Origin: JARDZI01 sp041639705
Lineage (GTDB): Bacteria > Bacillota > Clostridia > Clostridiales > Caloramatoraceae
Direction: 5' to 3'
NCBI GenBank assembly: GCA_041639705.1
Contig: JBEQBT010000165.1
Location: forward strand, 1-7,552
DNA: 7,552 nucleotides
In this document: positions 1-5,818 of the stretch, one piece after another
How the letters are laid out: each line of letters opens with the position of its first letter
Numbering within the stretch: position 1 is the stretch's first letter
Notes under the pieces: generated by a model
The model's database searches: none
Told to the model about the DNA's origin: nothing
Seen by the model: the letters and a program-made list of their open reading frames with translations, nothing else
Translations under genes and position numbers: made by a program

Positions 1-653
1 TGTTTCTAATGCGTCCACCTCATCTAGGTAAGCCGGAAGACCTGCTTCCCTTTGTCCAAGCTATGGTAAAGTCAAATATCAAGCTTGTGACTTTCCTTTC
101 ACTAATGGGAGTTGAAAACAACCCGGTGCCTCCACATCATAAAATAGAAAAGCTTATTATGCAGTATGAGATCCCATATTCTTTTATTCGCCCAGGCTTT
201 TTCATGCAGAACCTTTCCGGGGTACATGCTTTGGAAATAAAAGAGCAGAATCAGATATTCGTACCAGCCGGTAAGAGCAAAACCAGCTTTATCGATGCAA
301 AGGATATCGGTCTGGCAGCTGCAACAGTCCTTCATTCCCCGGAAAAACATAAAAACTCTGCATATACAATAACAGGACCTGAGTCCCTTGATTATTATCA
401 GGTTGCCGCAATCCTTTCCGATGTGTTGAAAAGGAAAATTACCTATGCCAAGCCTTCCTATCTACAATACCGTCATGATTATATACATCGTAGAGGTTTA
501 GAAAAGGGTTATGTCAACGTAACAGTGATGCTCTATTTTATGACGAGAATGGGTACGGCAAATAAAGTAACGGATGAATTCCAAAAGCTTACAGGTAAAA
601 AACAAAGAACCTTTAAAGAGTTCGCACTTGAAAACATTAAAGCATGGCAGTAA
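1..653 (+). CDS. NmrA/SDR-like NAD(P)-binding oxidoreductase, 5' end outside window
   Basis: The reading frame is open to the left window edge, so the ATG at position 9 is probably internal and the true start lies outside. Numbering from that Met, the visible 214 residues carry NmrA-family hallmarks: FIRPGFFMQN at 59-68, FIDAKDIG at 94-101 and TITGPESL at 120-127, followed by a helical C-terminus. The family is usually about 285 residues, so roughly 70 N-terminal residues are missing, including the Rossmann GxxGxxG nucleotide-binding loop. Members bind NAD(P) and act as atypical short-chain dehydrogenases, quinone oxidoreductases or redox sensors in the cytoplasm. The substrate cannot be inferred. 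The gene looks richer in G+C than the - strand genes further right, which may mean a different origin. The family call is secure and the function is not. Confidence 0.85.
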   Translation, partial: FLMRPPHLGKPEDLLPFVQAMVKSNIKLVTFLSLMGVENNPVPPHHKIEKLIMQYEIPYSFIRPGFFMQNLSGVHALEIKEQNQIFVPAGKSKTSFIDAKDIGLAAATVLHSPEKHKNSAYTITGPESLDYYQVAAILSDVLKRKITYAKPSYLQYRHDYIHRRGLEKGYVNVTVMLYFMTRMGTANKVTDEFQKLTGKKQRTFKEFALENIKAWQ

Positions 654-690
654 TAAAAACGCTCCGGAGTTTTGAAAAGGGGGAATTATA

Positions 691-969
691 ATGCACAAAG
701 TATATCAGATTACTTTAAGAATGGTCAGTGTATTTGCAATTAAAGACGAGAAAACATACTGTGAATATTTTCCAAATAATAAACGTCATATTAATAATGG
801 CGAAAGAGAGCAATACTACTCAACGAGCAATCATGCTCCTATTATTTCAACTGAGATATTTGAACTTGTTCAGAAAGAAAATCTTAAAAGAAGTAATATT
901 AATGTCAATGATACTGAAGTTAAAAGAAAAAGTACTCATTATAGCATGAAGTTAACAAAGGATATATAA
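691..969 (+). pseudogene. Remnant of large serine recombinase (end of Recombinase domain)
   Basis: This is a 92-codon ORF with a good ribosome-binding site (AAGGGGG, 8 bases before the ATG). From about residue 19 it follows the end of the Recombinase domain of large serine integrases/resolvases. EKTYCEYFPNNKRHINNGE resembles the usual KTYTVDFLTKKRVKNNGE, then comes QYYSTSNHAPIISTEIFELV (family QYYVENSHPAIISKE.FE.VQ), and RSN...KRKSTHYS at about 67-84. Intact relatives are about 500 residues or more, with an N-terminal catalytic Ser domain before this point and a CGxCG zinc ribbon and coiled coil after it. All of these are absent, and homology stops after HYS, just before the inverted repeat that starts at 983. 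The first 13 residues match nothing I recognise. It cannot catalyse recombination. It may still be translated, but I read it as a decayed relic of an integrated element. Confidence 0.72.
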
Positions 970-982
970 TTTAATCAATTTT

Positions 983-1006
983 GGCTCTGTTAAAGAATGA
1001 TGTTGA
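983..1006 (+). repeat. Left terminal inverted repeat of the 577-bp element
   Basis: This 24-bp arm starts GGCTCTGTTAAAGAAT and differs from the reverse complement of 1536-1559 at one base (G versus A at arm position 17). The similarity ends abruptly beyond 24 bp, as expected for transposon termini. Confidence 0.8.
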
Positions 1007-1020
1007 TATTATAGCCATAT

Positions 1021-1047
1021 AAAAAGAAGTCCTACCTGGACTTCTTT
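1021..1047 (-). terminator. Intrinsic terminator of the element's membrane-protein gene
   Basis: A perfect 10-bp stem (AAAGAAGTCC at 1023-1032, GGACTTCTTT at 1038-1047) has a 5-base loop. Read on the - strand it is followed directly by further T residues (CTTTTTAT). It lies 39 bases after the stop of the 1086-1406 gene and just inside the left terminal repeat, so the cargo gene's transcription stops within the element. Confidence 0.8.
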
Positions 1048-1085
1048 AGTTCGTTTTAAAAGAAGATACTGAAACATCAAAACTT

Positions 1086-1406
1086 TTACCTTATAAACCT
1101 ATATAACAAATGTAATACGAAAGCCAATATAGTAGCAAAAATTGATGGGTATAGTAGCGTAATAATATTTACAATTTTTTCAGTTTTATTATCAATTTTT
1201 TTAATCTCGCTTATTGCCTTTACCAATTTGCTTTTTTTATGGAACAGCTTGATTTCTAATAGTTCATCTACGATGAACATTATATTTATTAGGAAGAAGG
1301 TTATTAATATAGTAGTAAATAAATTGTTAAAATATGATATAAGATATACTATTAAGAAATAAAACAGCATATCTATTAACTTCACTATAATACTTTTATC
1401 CTTCAT
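1086..1406 (-). CDS. Small three-helix membrane protein carried by the element (unknown function)
   Basis: I choose the ATG at 1404-1406 (protein MKDKSIIVKL..., 106 residues) because GAGAGGGGAA lies 4-13 bases before it. The longer ORF reaching 1460 has no ribosome-binding site. Hydrophobic stretches at about 8-25, 27-47 and 79-101 predict three membrane helices. Between the second and third is a charged, Lys-rich loop (about 50-77), and the protein ends in RFIR. There is no signal peptidase site, catalytic motif or family signature that I recognise. It is the only gene in the 577-bp inverted-repeat element and has its own promoter and terminator, so it is cargo rather than a transposition protein. 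Roles such as immunity, toxin or envelope modification are possible but unsupported. Confidence 0.65.
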   Translation of the reverse strand: MKDKSIIVKLIDMLFYFLIVYLISYFNNLFTTILITFFLINIMFIVDELLEIKLFHKKSKLVKAISEIKKIDNKTEKIVNIITLLYPSIFATILAFVLHLLYRFIR

Positions 1407-1487
1407 AATCTTCCCCTCTCTAGGACTTTGGAATACCCCAAAAATTCTATTTATGTTCACTATTTCCTACAGTTGCGACCTAACTTT

Positions 1488-1516
1488 ATTATACAGTAAA
1501 TGGGTAGTACTGACTA
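1488..1516 (-). promoter_or_regulatory. Candidate sigma-A promoter of the element's cargo gene
   Basis: On the - strand, TAGTCA (1516-1511, 4 of 6 to TTGACA) is followed after 17 bases by a perfect TATAAT (1493-1488). Transcription would start near 1481, giving a leader of about 75 bases before the ATG at 1406. The promoter lies 20 bp inside the right terminal repeat, so it moves with the element. Confidence 0.5.
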
Positions 1517-1535
1517 TGAAAGGTATATGTCATTC

Positions 1536-1559
1536 TCAACATTATTCTTTAACAGAGCC
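1536..1559 (-). repeat. Right terminal inverted repeat of the 577-bp element
   Basis: This is the partner of the arm at 983-1006, with 23 of 24 positions complementary. It ends in CAGAGCC at 1553-1559, the outer boundary of the element. Confidence 0.8.
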
Positions 1560-1599
1560 TAATTATTAGCCTATTCATCTATAAACAAAAATGAAAAAC

Positions 1600-1642
1600 C
1601 TATACTTTAACGCAAATTCCTTAGTTCTGCGTATTTGTATAG
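1600..1642. repeat. Imperfect palindrome between mobile element and rlmD terminators
   Basis: CTATAC (1600-1605) pairs with GTATAG (1637-1642), and ACGCA (1610-1614) pairs with TGCGT (1628-1632). These are separated by a symmetric 4+4 base internal loop and capped by a 13-base loop. It has no T-tract and no gene start beside it. It may be an old recombination or binding site, or chance. Nothing else is visible between 1560 and the rlmD terminators; the short + strand ORF here lacks a ribosome-binding site. Confidence 0.3.
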
Positions 1643-1654
1643 ACCCCCTCAAAC

Positions 1655-1686
1655 AAAAATTCCCTAAAAACCGTAGTCTGAGGGAA
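1655..1686 (-). terminator. Second (distal) terminator downstream of rlmD
   Basis: Read on the - strand, TTCCCT (1686-1681) pairs with AGGGAA (1665-1660) around a 15-base loop and is followed by a T-run (TTTTTGTTT). The 6-bp stem is modest, but the T-tract and its position behind another terminator support a back-up role. Confidence 0.5.
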
Positions 1687-1701
1687 CATAAAACACACAT
1701 G

Positions 1702-1730
1702 AAAAAAGGGCTAAATCTCTCTAACCCTTT
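1702..1730 (-). terminator. Intrinsic terminator of rlmD
   Basis: On the - strand, AAAGGG (1730-1725) pairs with CCCTTT (1710-1705). Extra weak inner pairs extend the stem, and the run of T continues to 1702. It begins 10 bases after the rlmD stop codon. Confidence 0.65.
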
Positions 1731-1739
1731 GATTTCAAG

Positions 1740-3074
1740 CTATTTGCGCTCTATCAAGCAAACCGTCTCAACGTGAAATGTCTGTGGAAACATGTCTACT
1801 GGTTGAATTTCACTTACTTTGTATCCATGTTGTGTTAAATACTTCAAATCACGTTCCTGCGTAACTGGATTACATGATATATAAATAACCTGTTTTGGCT
1901 TTAGGCTAACAAGGGAGGTTAAAAACTTTTCATCACTGCCACTTCGAGGAGGATCCATAAACACTGTGTCAATACTTTGTTTCTCCTTTGCTAAACCAGT
2001 CATGAAATCTCCTGCATCGTCATTGTAAAAATATACATTTGTAATTTCATTTCCCTTTGCATTCTTTATTGCATCCTTTACAGCATCCTTGTTTAGTTCT
2101 ACTCCAATTACATTTTTCACTCTACTGCTAACAATGAGTGATATTGTTCCTATACCGCAATAGGCATCAAGTACAGTTTCACTTCCATTTAGCTTTGCCA
2201 TTTCTATTGCTTTGCCATATAGTATTTCAGTTTGTATAGGGTTTATTTGATAAAAGGATTTAGGTGAAATTTGAAATACACACCCACATAGTGTATCTTC
2301 AATAAATCCCTTTCCATACAGTACTTTTTCCACATTTCCAAGCACAGCACTAGTTTTAAAGTTATTAACATTCATGACTATAGTGGTGATCTCAGGATGT
2401 TTTTTTAACAATTCCTTTAGGAAATTATTCTTCCCTGGAAACACTTGAGATGAGACTATGAGAACAACCATAACCTGCTTGCTTACAAATCCTGTTTTAA
2501 CTAATATGTGGCGCATAAAACCTTGTCCTGTGTCTTCATTATATGGTTGCATTTTATATGTTTTCATAATTTCACGAATGGTTGCAATAATATCATCAGC
2601 ACGCTTATCTTGAATAATACACTGCTCTATTGGAATTACACGATGAGTATTTTCCTTATATATTCCTGATATAATTTTCTTTTTTTGATCATAGGCCACA
2701 GTTGAATGAATCTTATTGCGGTAAAAGCATGGTTCTTTCATTGTCAATATTTCATTCACATTATGATAGGATTTCATAAGTTTTTCAATACTCTTCTGTT
2801 TAAATTCTGCCTGAGCCTTATTTGACATATGCTGCAACTGGCATCCTCCACATTGATTAAAATGTGGACACTTTGGTATTACCCTATCCTTTGATTTATC
2901 CACAATCTGAAGCACTTTGGCAGTTATTGAATTTCTTTTTTGAAATACTTCAACAATTGCAGTTTCTCCATACAGTAAATTAGGTACAGAAACTTCCTGT
3001 CCTCTAATTTTAGTAATTCCTTTTCCTTCTTCGTCTATTCCAATACATTTAACTTTAACTTGTTCATTACTCAT
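1740..3074 (-). CDS. rlmD: 23S rRNA (uracil-C5)-methyltransferase RlmD (RumA family)
   Basis: This complete 444-residue enzyme transfers a methyl group from S-adenosylmethionine to C5 of uracil in 23S rRNA (U1939 in E. coli numbering). Some Firmicute homologues (RlmCD) also modify U747, so the site range here is open. An N-terminal TRAM RNA-binding domain (about 1-60) is followed by the 4Fe-4S cysteines C69, C75, C78 (KCPHFNQCGGC) and C152. The C-terminal half has QINP at 276-279, the SAM loop DAYCGIGT at 303-310, DPPRSG at 374-379, the nucleophile C401 in SCNPVTQERD, and the general-base Glu E436 in HVE. No key residue is missing. The ATG is preceded by AGGTGA at good spacing. It is a single-gene unit with tandem terminators behind it. 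Confidence 0.96.
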   Translation of the reverse strand: MSNEQVKVKCIGIDEEGKGITKIRGQEVSVPNLLYGETAIVEVFQKRNSITAKVLQIVDKSKDRVIPKCPHFNQCGGCQLQHMSNKAQAEFKQKSIEKLMKSYHNVNEILTMKEPCFYRNKIHSTVAYDQKKKIISGIYKENTHRVIPIEQCIIQDKRADDIIATIREIMKTYKMQPYNEDTGQGFMRHILVKTGFVSKQVMVVLIVSSQVFPGKNNFLKELLKKHPEITTIVMNVNNFKTSAVLGNVEKVLYGKGFIEDTLCGCVFQISPKSFYQINPIQTEILYGKAIEMAKLNGSETVLDAYCGIGTISLIVSSRVKNVIGVELNKDAVKDAIKNAKGNEITNVYFYNDDAGDFMTGLAKEKQSIDTVFMDPPRSGSDEKFLTSLVSLKPKQVIYISCNPVTQERDLKYLTQHGYKVSEIQPVDMFPQTFHVETVCLIERK

Positions 3075-3156
3075 AGCTTCACCTTTTCTTTAGAAAATAA
3101 TATTGTTGCTTTATATATTCCTATAAAGAATTTACATCTTATAATTTAGTATTAGA

Positions 3157-3195
3157 TTTCCACATTTGCTGCATATGCTGAAGCAGGTGTGGAAA
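3157..3195 (+). other. Strong hairpin in the rlmD upstream gap, with a competing helix
   Basis: TTTCCACATTTGCT (3157-3170) can pair with AGCAGGTGTGGAAA (3182-3195) over 14 positions around an 11-base loop that contains the palindrome GCATATGC. Two of the pairs are G-U only if the + strand is the RNA; on the - strand they become C/A mismatches. A second hairpin, GCAGGT (3183-3188) with ACCTGC (3195-3200), would exclude the first. There is no T-tract on either side, so it is not a plain terminator. It is the main feature of the 350-bp gene-free gap 3075-3424. The rest of that gap is AT-rich with no ORF and no promoter that I would defend. Confidence 0.45.
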
Positions 3196-3333
3196 CCTGC
3201 CATTGCCATGTAAAATTTCTAATAGGGTATATATTGTTTATACTTAATCTTATAATAAGTTTAATCCCCAGTAAAGCTAATCTTTACATTCCCTACTATA
3301 ACACATGTTTTAAGTTTGATTTTTTACTTAATT

Positions 3334-3380
3334 AAGGGCAGCACAGTAAAATTAATGAATAAACCTACTGTACTGCCCTT
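3334..3380 (-). terminator. Probable terminator after the surface-protein gene
   Basis: AAGGGCAGCACAGTA (3334-3348) pairs with TACTGTACTGCCCTT (3366-3380) at 14 of 15 positions around a 17-base loop. The one odd position is a G-U wobble in - strand RNA but a C/A mismatch in + strand RNA, which favours the - strand. It lies 44 bases after the stop at 3425. The T-tract is weak on the - strand (CCCTTAATTAAG) and better on the + strand (CCCTTTTC), so it may act in both directions. Confidence 0.55.
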
Positions 3381-3424
3381 TTCAAATTTTATTATCTTCT
3401 ATTTAATTGACTTTAAATCAATTT

Positions 3425-5086
3425 CTATTTTACATATGGTTTTCCGTTTACTGATGTTAGCTCTGAGCTTGGCTGTCCTTCTGCTCCTACTTGAGTTGTT
3501 GTAAACTTCAACACATACCATTTATCACCGCTTGGGAAATATATTTCATAGTTTCCACCTGCAAGTGCTAATGTGCCATCTTCATTAATAAAAATTGTAT
3601 ATGCATCTCCACCTGGATATGCCATTCTTATTGTGTCCTTACCATCATATACATATAGCTCTCCATCTGTTGCTGTTATTGGAGTTCCATCTTCCTTCTG
3701 GAATTTCATATTCCAAACTGGAACTTCATTTGTTCCATCGCCTACATAACCGGATTCAATTTTAGGATCAATAGAACCTACTACAGAATCAGTTGCTGGA
3801 AGCTTTACATCCGATGTGCCTTCAATTACTATGCCTTTCTTTTCATTTACTTTTCCATCTCCTACAGTATAAACAATTACACTGCTTTCTAGCTTGTCAA
3901 TTACAGAATTTACATCTAAATAGATTGCTGCAGATGCTTCAGCTAAAAGATTACCTACTGTTGAATCAGGTGAGATTGTTAAGTAAACATCCTTTTTAAT
4001 AACTACATCATTGTATTTTCCAATAAGTGAAACCTCAGTTTCCGGGTCATCTGCAGATATTTCAATTTTGGGAACCTCTGCACCTACTTCAGTATAAATA
4101 GTTGCATAGGATTTAACTATAACAGGCTTATCAAAATTACCAATAAGACCAAGATACTTATCATTATCATTTTTATTTGAAACTTGAATCTCTCCAAAGC
4201 TTCCACCTGCTGCTTCAATATCTGCATCTGTATTTATAATTGTCTGTCCAATTTGTGTACCATCTTGTGCAATAACCTTTACTCCATCCACACTATCAGT
4301 TGTTAATTTGTCTGCTTTAACACCTTTTAGATGTATGCTGTCATAGCTTCCTGACAATACCTGAATTTCCTTTGCAGATACATTTTCAAGGTTTGTTATT
4401 CCTTCTGTTCCTGGATTAATGATAATGTTTCCACTTACAGCTACATTGTTAAGACTTGCTTTATCTCCAGTAATGGTTATGTTTCCATTAACTGTTGCGT
4501 TGTTGTAAGTTACATTATTAGCAGTAATATTTACTTCTCCTTTAAAGTTCTCCAAGGAAGTTGAATCCTTTGACCCATAGGTCGTACCTTCTTTGTCAAG
4601 GGATAGAATTGAAGTTTTAGGCTTTACTTTAAATGCTACTGATTCAGCATAGTTGTCAGAGTTCATTCCTTTAAGTGCAGCTTGACTATTTGGAATACCT
4701 AGCCTTTTTACATAAACTGTTATTCTATAATCACCTGGTTCAAATATTGGCCATCCAAGTGTAAAGGTTTCATTCCCATATGGATGCCAGTTTGTATAGT
4801 ATCTAGTTGGGTGTCCATTTCCTGCATTCCATAGATCCCGATATGTTTTTTTAGCATCTTCCCATAGTACTACTCTGTATTCTACTCTTCCTCCATATGG
4901 AAGAGCATTAATATTAAACTTAATCCTGTCCCCAACTATGTATTCAGTTGTTGGCGCTGTAGTAAACTGTACCTTCGGTAATACAACCTTCTTTACCGCT
5001 GCGTTGGCAGAAACATTGCCAAGTAAAACAATTGTAGTAAATAATGTCACAAATACAGTGCTAAACCTTTGTTTTATACTTTTCAT
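3425..5086 (-). CDS. Secreted surface protein, Ig-like plus beta-helix-like repeats
   Basis: The protein has 553 residues starting at the ATG 5084-5086, which lies 7 bases after GGGGG. A TTG one codon earlier is too close to the ribosome-binding site. Residues 1-30 are a classical signal peptide (KSIKQR, hydrophobic core, cleavage near ANA-A). About 45-155 is an aromatic-rich beta domain (WHPYGNETFTLGWPIFEPGD) of Ig-like character. About 180-410 is a ladder of short Val/Ile/Asn/Gly-rich turns (NVTYNNATVNGNITITGD, NNVAVSGNIIINPG) typical of right-handed beta-helices in clostridial and Paenibacillus surface proteins. Two degenerate repeats begin LIGNFDKPVIVK (about 314) and LIGKYNDVVIKK (about 354). 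About 450-553 is another small beta domain. There is no LPXTG, SLH or cell-wall-binding repeat, so it is probably released or held non-covalently. No catalytic motif is seen and its ligand is unknown. Confidence 0.85.
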   Translation of the reverse strand: MKSIKQRFSTVFVTLFTTIVLLGNVSANAAVKKVVLPKVQFTTAPTTEYIVGDRIKFNINALPYGGRVEYRVVLWEDAKKTYRDLWNAGNGHPTRYYTNWHPYGNETFTLGWPIFEPGDYRITVYVKRLGIPNSQAALKGMNSDNYAESVAFKVKPKTSILSLDKEGTTYGSKDSTSLENFKGEVNITANNVTYNNATVNGNITITGDKASLNNVAVSGNIIINPGTEGITNLENVSAKEIQVLSGSYDSIHLKGVKADKLTTDSVDGVKVIAQDGTQIGQTIINTDADIEAAGGSFGEIQVSNKNDNDKYLGLIGNFDKPVIVKSYATIYTEVGAEVPKIEISADDPETEVSLIGKYNDVVIKKDVYLTISPDSTVGNLLAEASAAIYLDVNSVIDKLESSVIVYTVGDGKVNEKKGIVIEGTSDVKLPATDSVVGSIDPKIESGYVGDGTNEVPVWNMKFQKEDGTPITATDGELYVYDGKDTIRMAYPGGDAYTIFINEDGTLALAGGNYEIYFPSGDKWYVLKFTTTQVGAEGQPSSELTSVNGKPYVK

Positions 5087-5137
5087 CAAAGAACCCCCTT
5101 TTATTAGTCATTTTCTATTATATAAGGTTCTTTGATG
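5084..5137 (-). promoter_or_regulatory. 12-bp inverted repeat able to cover the surface-protein start codon
   Basis: CATCAAAGAACC at 5084-5095 is perfectly repeated in inverse orientation at 5126-5137 (GGTTCTTTGATG). In a - strand transcript begun upstream of 5137, the 5' arm could pair with the last two G of the ribosome-binding site, the spacer and the ATG, enclosing a 30-base loop. A transcript from the inner candidate promoter (TATAAT at 5122-5117) would lack the 5' arm and have a free start. Sequence and position are seen directly; translational control is inferred. Confidence 0.45.
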
Positions 5138-5145
5138 CTTGTCCT
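5117..5145 (-). promoter_or_regulatory. Inner candidate promoter (P2) of the surface-protein gene
   Basis: On the - strand, AGGACA (5145-5140, 4 of 6 to TTGACA), a 17-base spacer and a perfect TATAAT (5122-5117). The start would be near 5110, a leader of about 24 bases that includes only the ribosome-binding-site arm of the inverted repeat. Confidence 0.45.
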
Positions 5146-5164
5146 CAAGTACATTATGGAAAAT

Positions 5165-5194
5165 ATTTTACACTTAGTAGCAAAGAATTGTCAA
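5165..5194 (-). promoter_or_regulatory. Outer sigma-A promoter (P1) of the surface-protein gene
   Basis: On the - strand, a perfect TTGACA (5194-5189) is followed after 18 bases by TAAAAT (5170-5165, 5 of 6). The -35 box overlaps the TGA stop of the acetyltransferase gene. Transcription would begin near 5158, giving a leader of about 70 bases that includes both arms of the 12-bp inverted repeat. Confidence 0.65.
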
Positions 5195-5745
5195 TGGCTG
5201 CTGTTTTCTAATCTATATACCACCATATGATAAACTCTATTACTAAAGTATCCCTCATCATCAACTCTATTTACCTCAGTGAAATTACATCTTTCCAGTA
5301 AACTAATTGATTTTAGATTGTTTTCTTCTGTGTATGCATCTAATACATTTAAATTCATTACTTTAAAACCGTATTCAACAATACTTAATACTGCTTCCTT
5401 CATTAATCCTTGTCCTTGATAATCAGGAATGATTCCATATCCTAATTCTGCACTTGTCTGTTCCATATTAATATTCCAAATGCAGATAGATCCAATAACC
5501 TTATTTTCTTGTTTATGCTCAATCGCCCAAATAATCCATTTATTATCATTAACACCTTTATTCATTTTATCAATATAAGTCCTTGTTTCATCAGTGCTTT
5601 CATCTAATTTTGTATCTACATACTCGTTCATTCGTGGATCTCTTCTCATTTCAAACAAATCATTAATATCATTATAATCCATTTTTCTTAATATAAGATT
5701 TTTTGTTTCAATGTTTGGAAAGGGAGTAAAATTAATCATTTCCAT
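5191..5745 (-). CDS. GNAT-family N-acetyltransferase (RimJ/RimL-like)
   Basis: This 184-residue protein has the Acetyltransf_3 layout: an N-terminal ETKNLILRKMDYNDINDLFE (13-32), a central strand KVIGSICIWN (82-91), the acetyl-CoA pyrophosphate loop YQGQGLMKEA (109-118, Q/R-x-x-G-x-G/A), and the NNLKSISLLERCNF helix (142-155) with the usual Asn and Ser. Relatives acetylate N-termini of ribosomal proteins, other proteins or small amines with acetyl-CoA. The substrate here cannot be told. The ATG at 5745 and another two codons on (5739) are both served by GAAGGAAGG; I keep the first. It lies 71 bp after the DUF1003 gene on the same strand, across a large hairpin. No terminator separates it from the surface-protein gene, so read-through is likely. 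Confidence 0.9.
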   Translation of the reverse strand: MEMINFTPFPNIETKNLILRKMDYNDINDLFEMRRDPRMNEYVDTKLDESTDETRTYIDKMNKGVNDNKWIIWAIEHKQENKVIGSICIWNINMEQTSAELGYGIIPDYQGQGLMKEAVLSIVEYGFKVMNLNVLDAYTEENNLKSISLLERCNFTEVNRVDDEGYFSNRVYHMVVYRLENSSH

Positions 5746-5756
5746 TACCTTCCTTC

Positions 5757-5818
5757 AATGGCAGCCATATGAGTTATTACTTATTCATGCAAAAGTAATG
5801 ACTCATATGCTTGCCATT
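5757..5818. repeat. Large hairpin (26-bp arms) between DUF1003 and GNAT genes
   Basis: Arms 5757-5782 and 5793-5818 (starting AATGGCA and ending TGCCATT) match at 23 of 26 positions around a 10-base loop. Two of the three differences are G-U wobbles in + strand RNA but C/A mismatches in - strand RNA. The right arm includes the last bases of the DUF1003 coding region (stop at 5817-5819), and the left arm ends just before the GNAT ribosome-binding site. No T-run follows on either strand, so it is not a standard terminator. It may be an mRNA processing or stabilising hairpin, or a small palindromic repeat unit. Confidence 0.6.

Larger units (their letters stand above)
983..1559. mobile_element. 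577-bp non-autonomous transposable element with cargo gene
   Basis: Bases 983-1006 and 1536-1559 are 24-bp inverted repeats that match at 23 of 24 positions. Both ends begin GGCTCTGTTAAAGAAT reading inward. The 577 bp between them contain a single - strand gene with its own promoter close to the right repeat and its own terminator close to the left repeat. There is no transposase. This layout fits a MITE-like or cargo-bearing element mobilised in trans. The GGCTCTGTT terminus is reminiscent of several insertion sequence families, but I cannot assign one. Flanking 8-mers (TCAATTTT left, TAATTATT right) match at only 5 of 8 positions, so no convincing target duplication remains. It sits 13 bp after the recombinase relic, in a mobile-rich patch. 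Confidence 0.7.

Noticed and set aside
102..350. 82-codon - strand ORF, and another at 498-698
   Set aside because: Both lie antisense to the NmrA-like gene or its 3' flank and show no recognisable protein features.
658..678. Possible terminator after the NmrA-like gene (AAAACGCTCCGGAGTTTT)
   Set aside because: The central CTCCGGAG leaves no room for a loop and only four T follow, so the usable stem is too weak to call.
728..949. 73-codon + strand ORF in another frame over the recombinase relic
   Set aside because: The overlapping frame 691-969 has the ribosome-binding site and clear recombinase similarity; this frame has neither.
975..1567. Target site duplication flanking the 577-bp element
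   Set aside because: The 8-mers on either side match at only 5 of 8 positions in AT-rich sequence, as expected by chance.
1591..1776. 61-codon + strand ORF
   Set aside because: It has no ribosome-binding site, runs through both rlmD terminators and into the 3' end of rlmD antisense, and the translation resembles nothing known.
3316..3504. 62-codon + strand ORF, and similar + strand ORFs at 3793-3999, 4938-5135 and 7062-7328
   Set aside because: They are antisense to well-supported - strand genes, lack ribosome-binding sites, and show low-complexity composition from the opposite strand.
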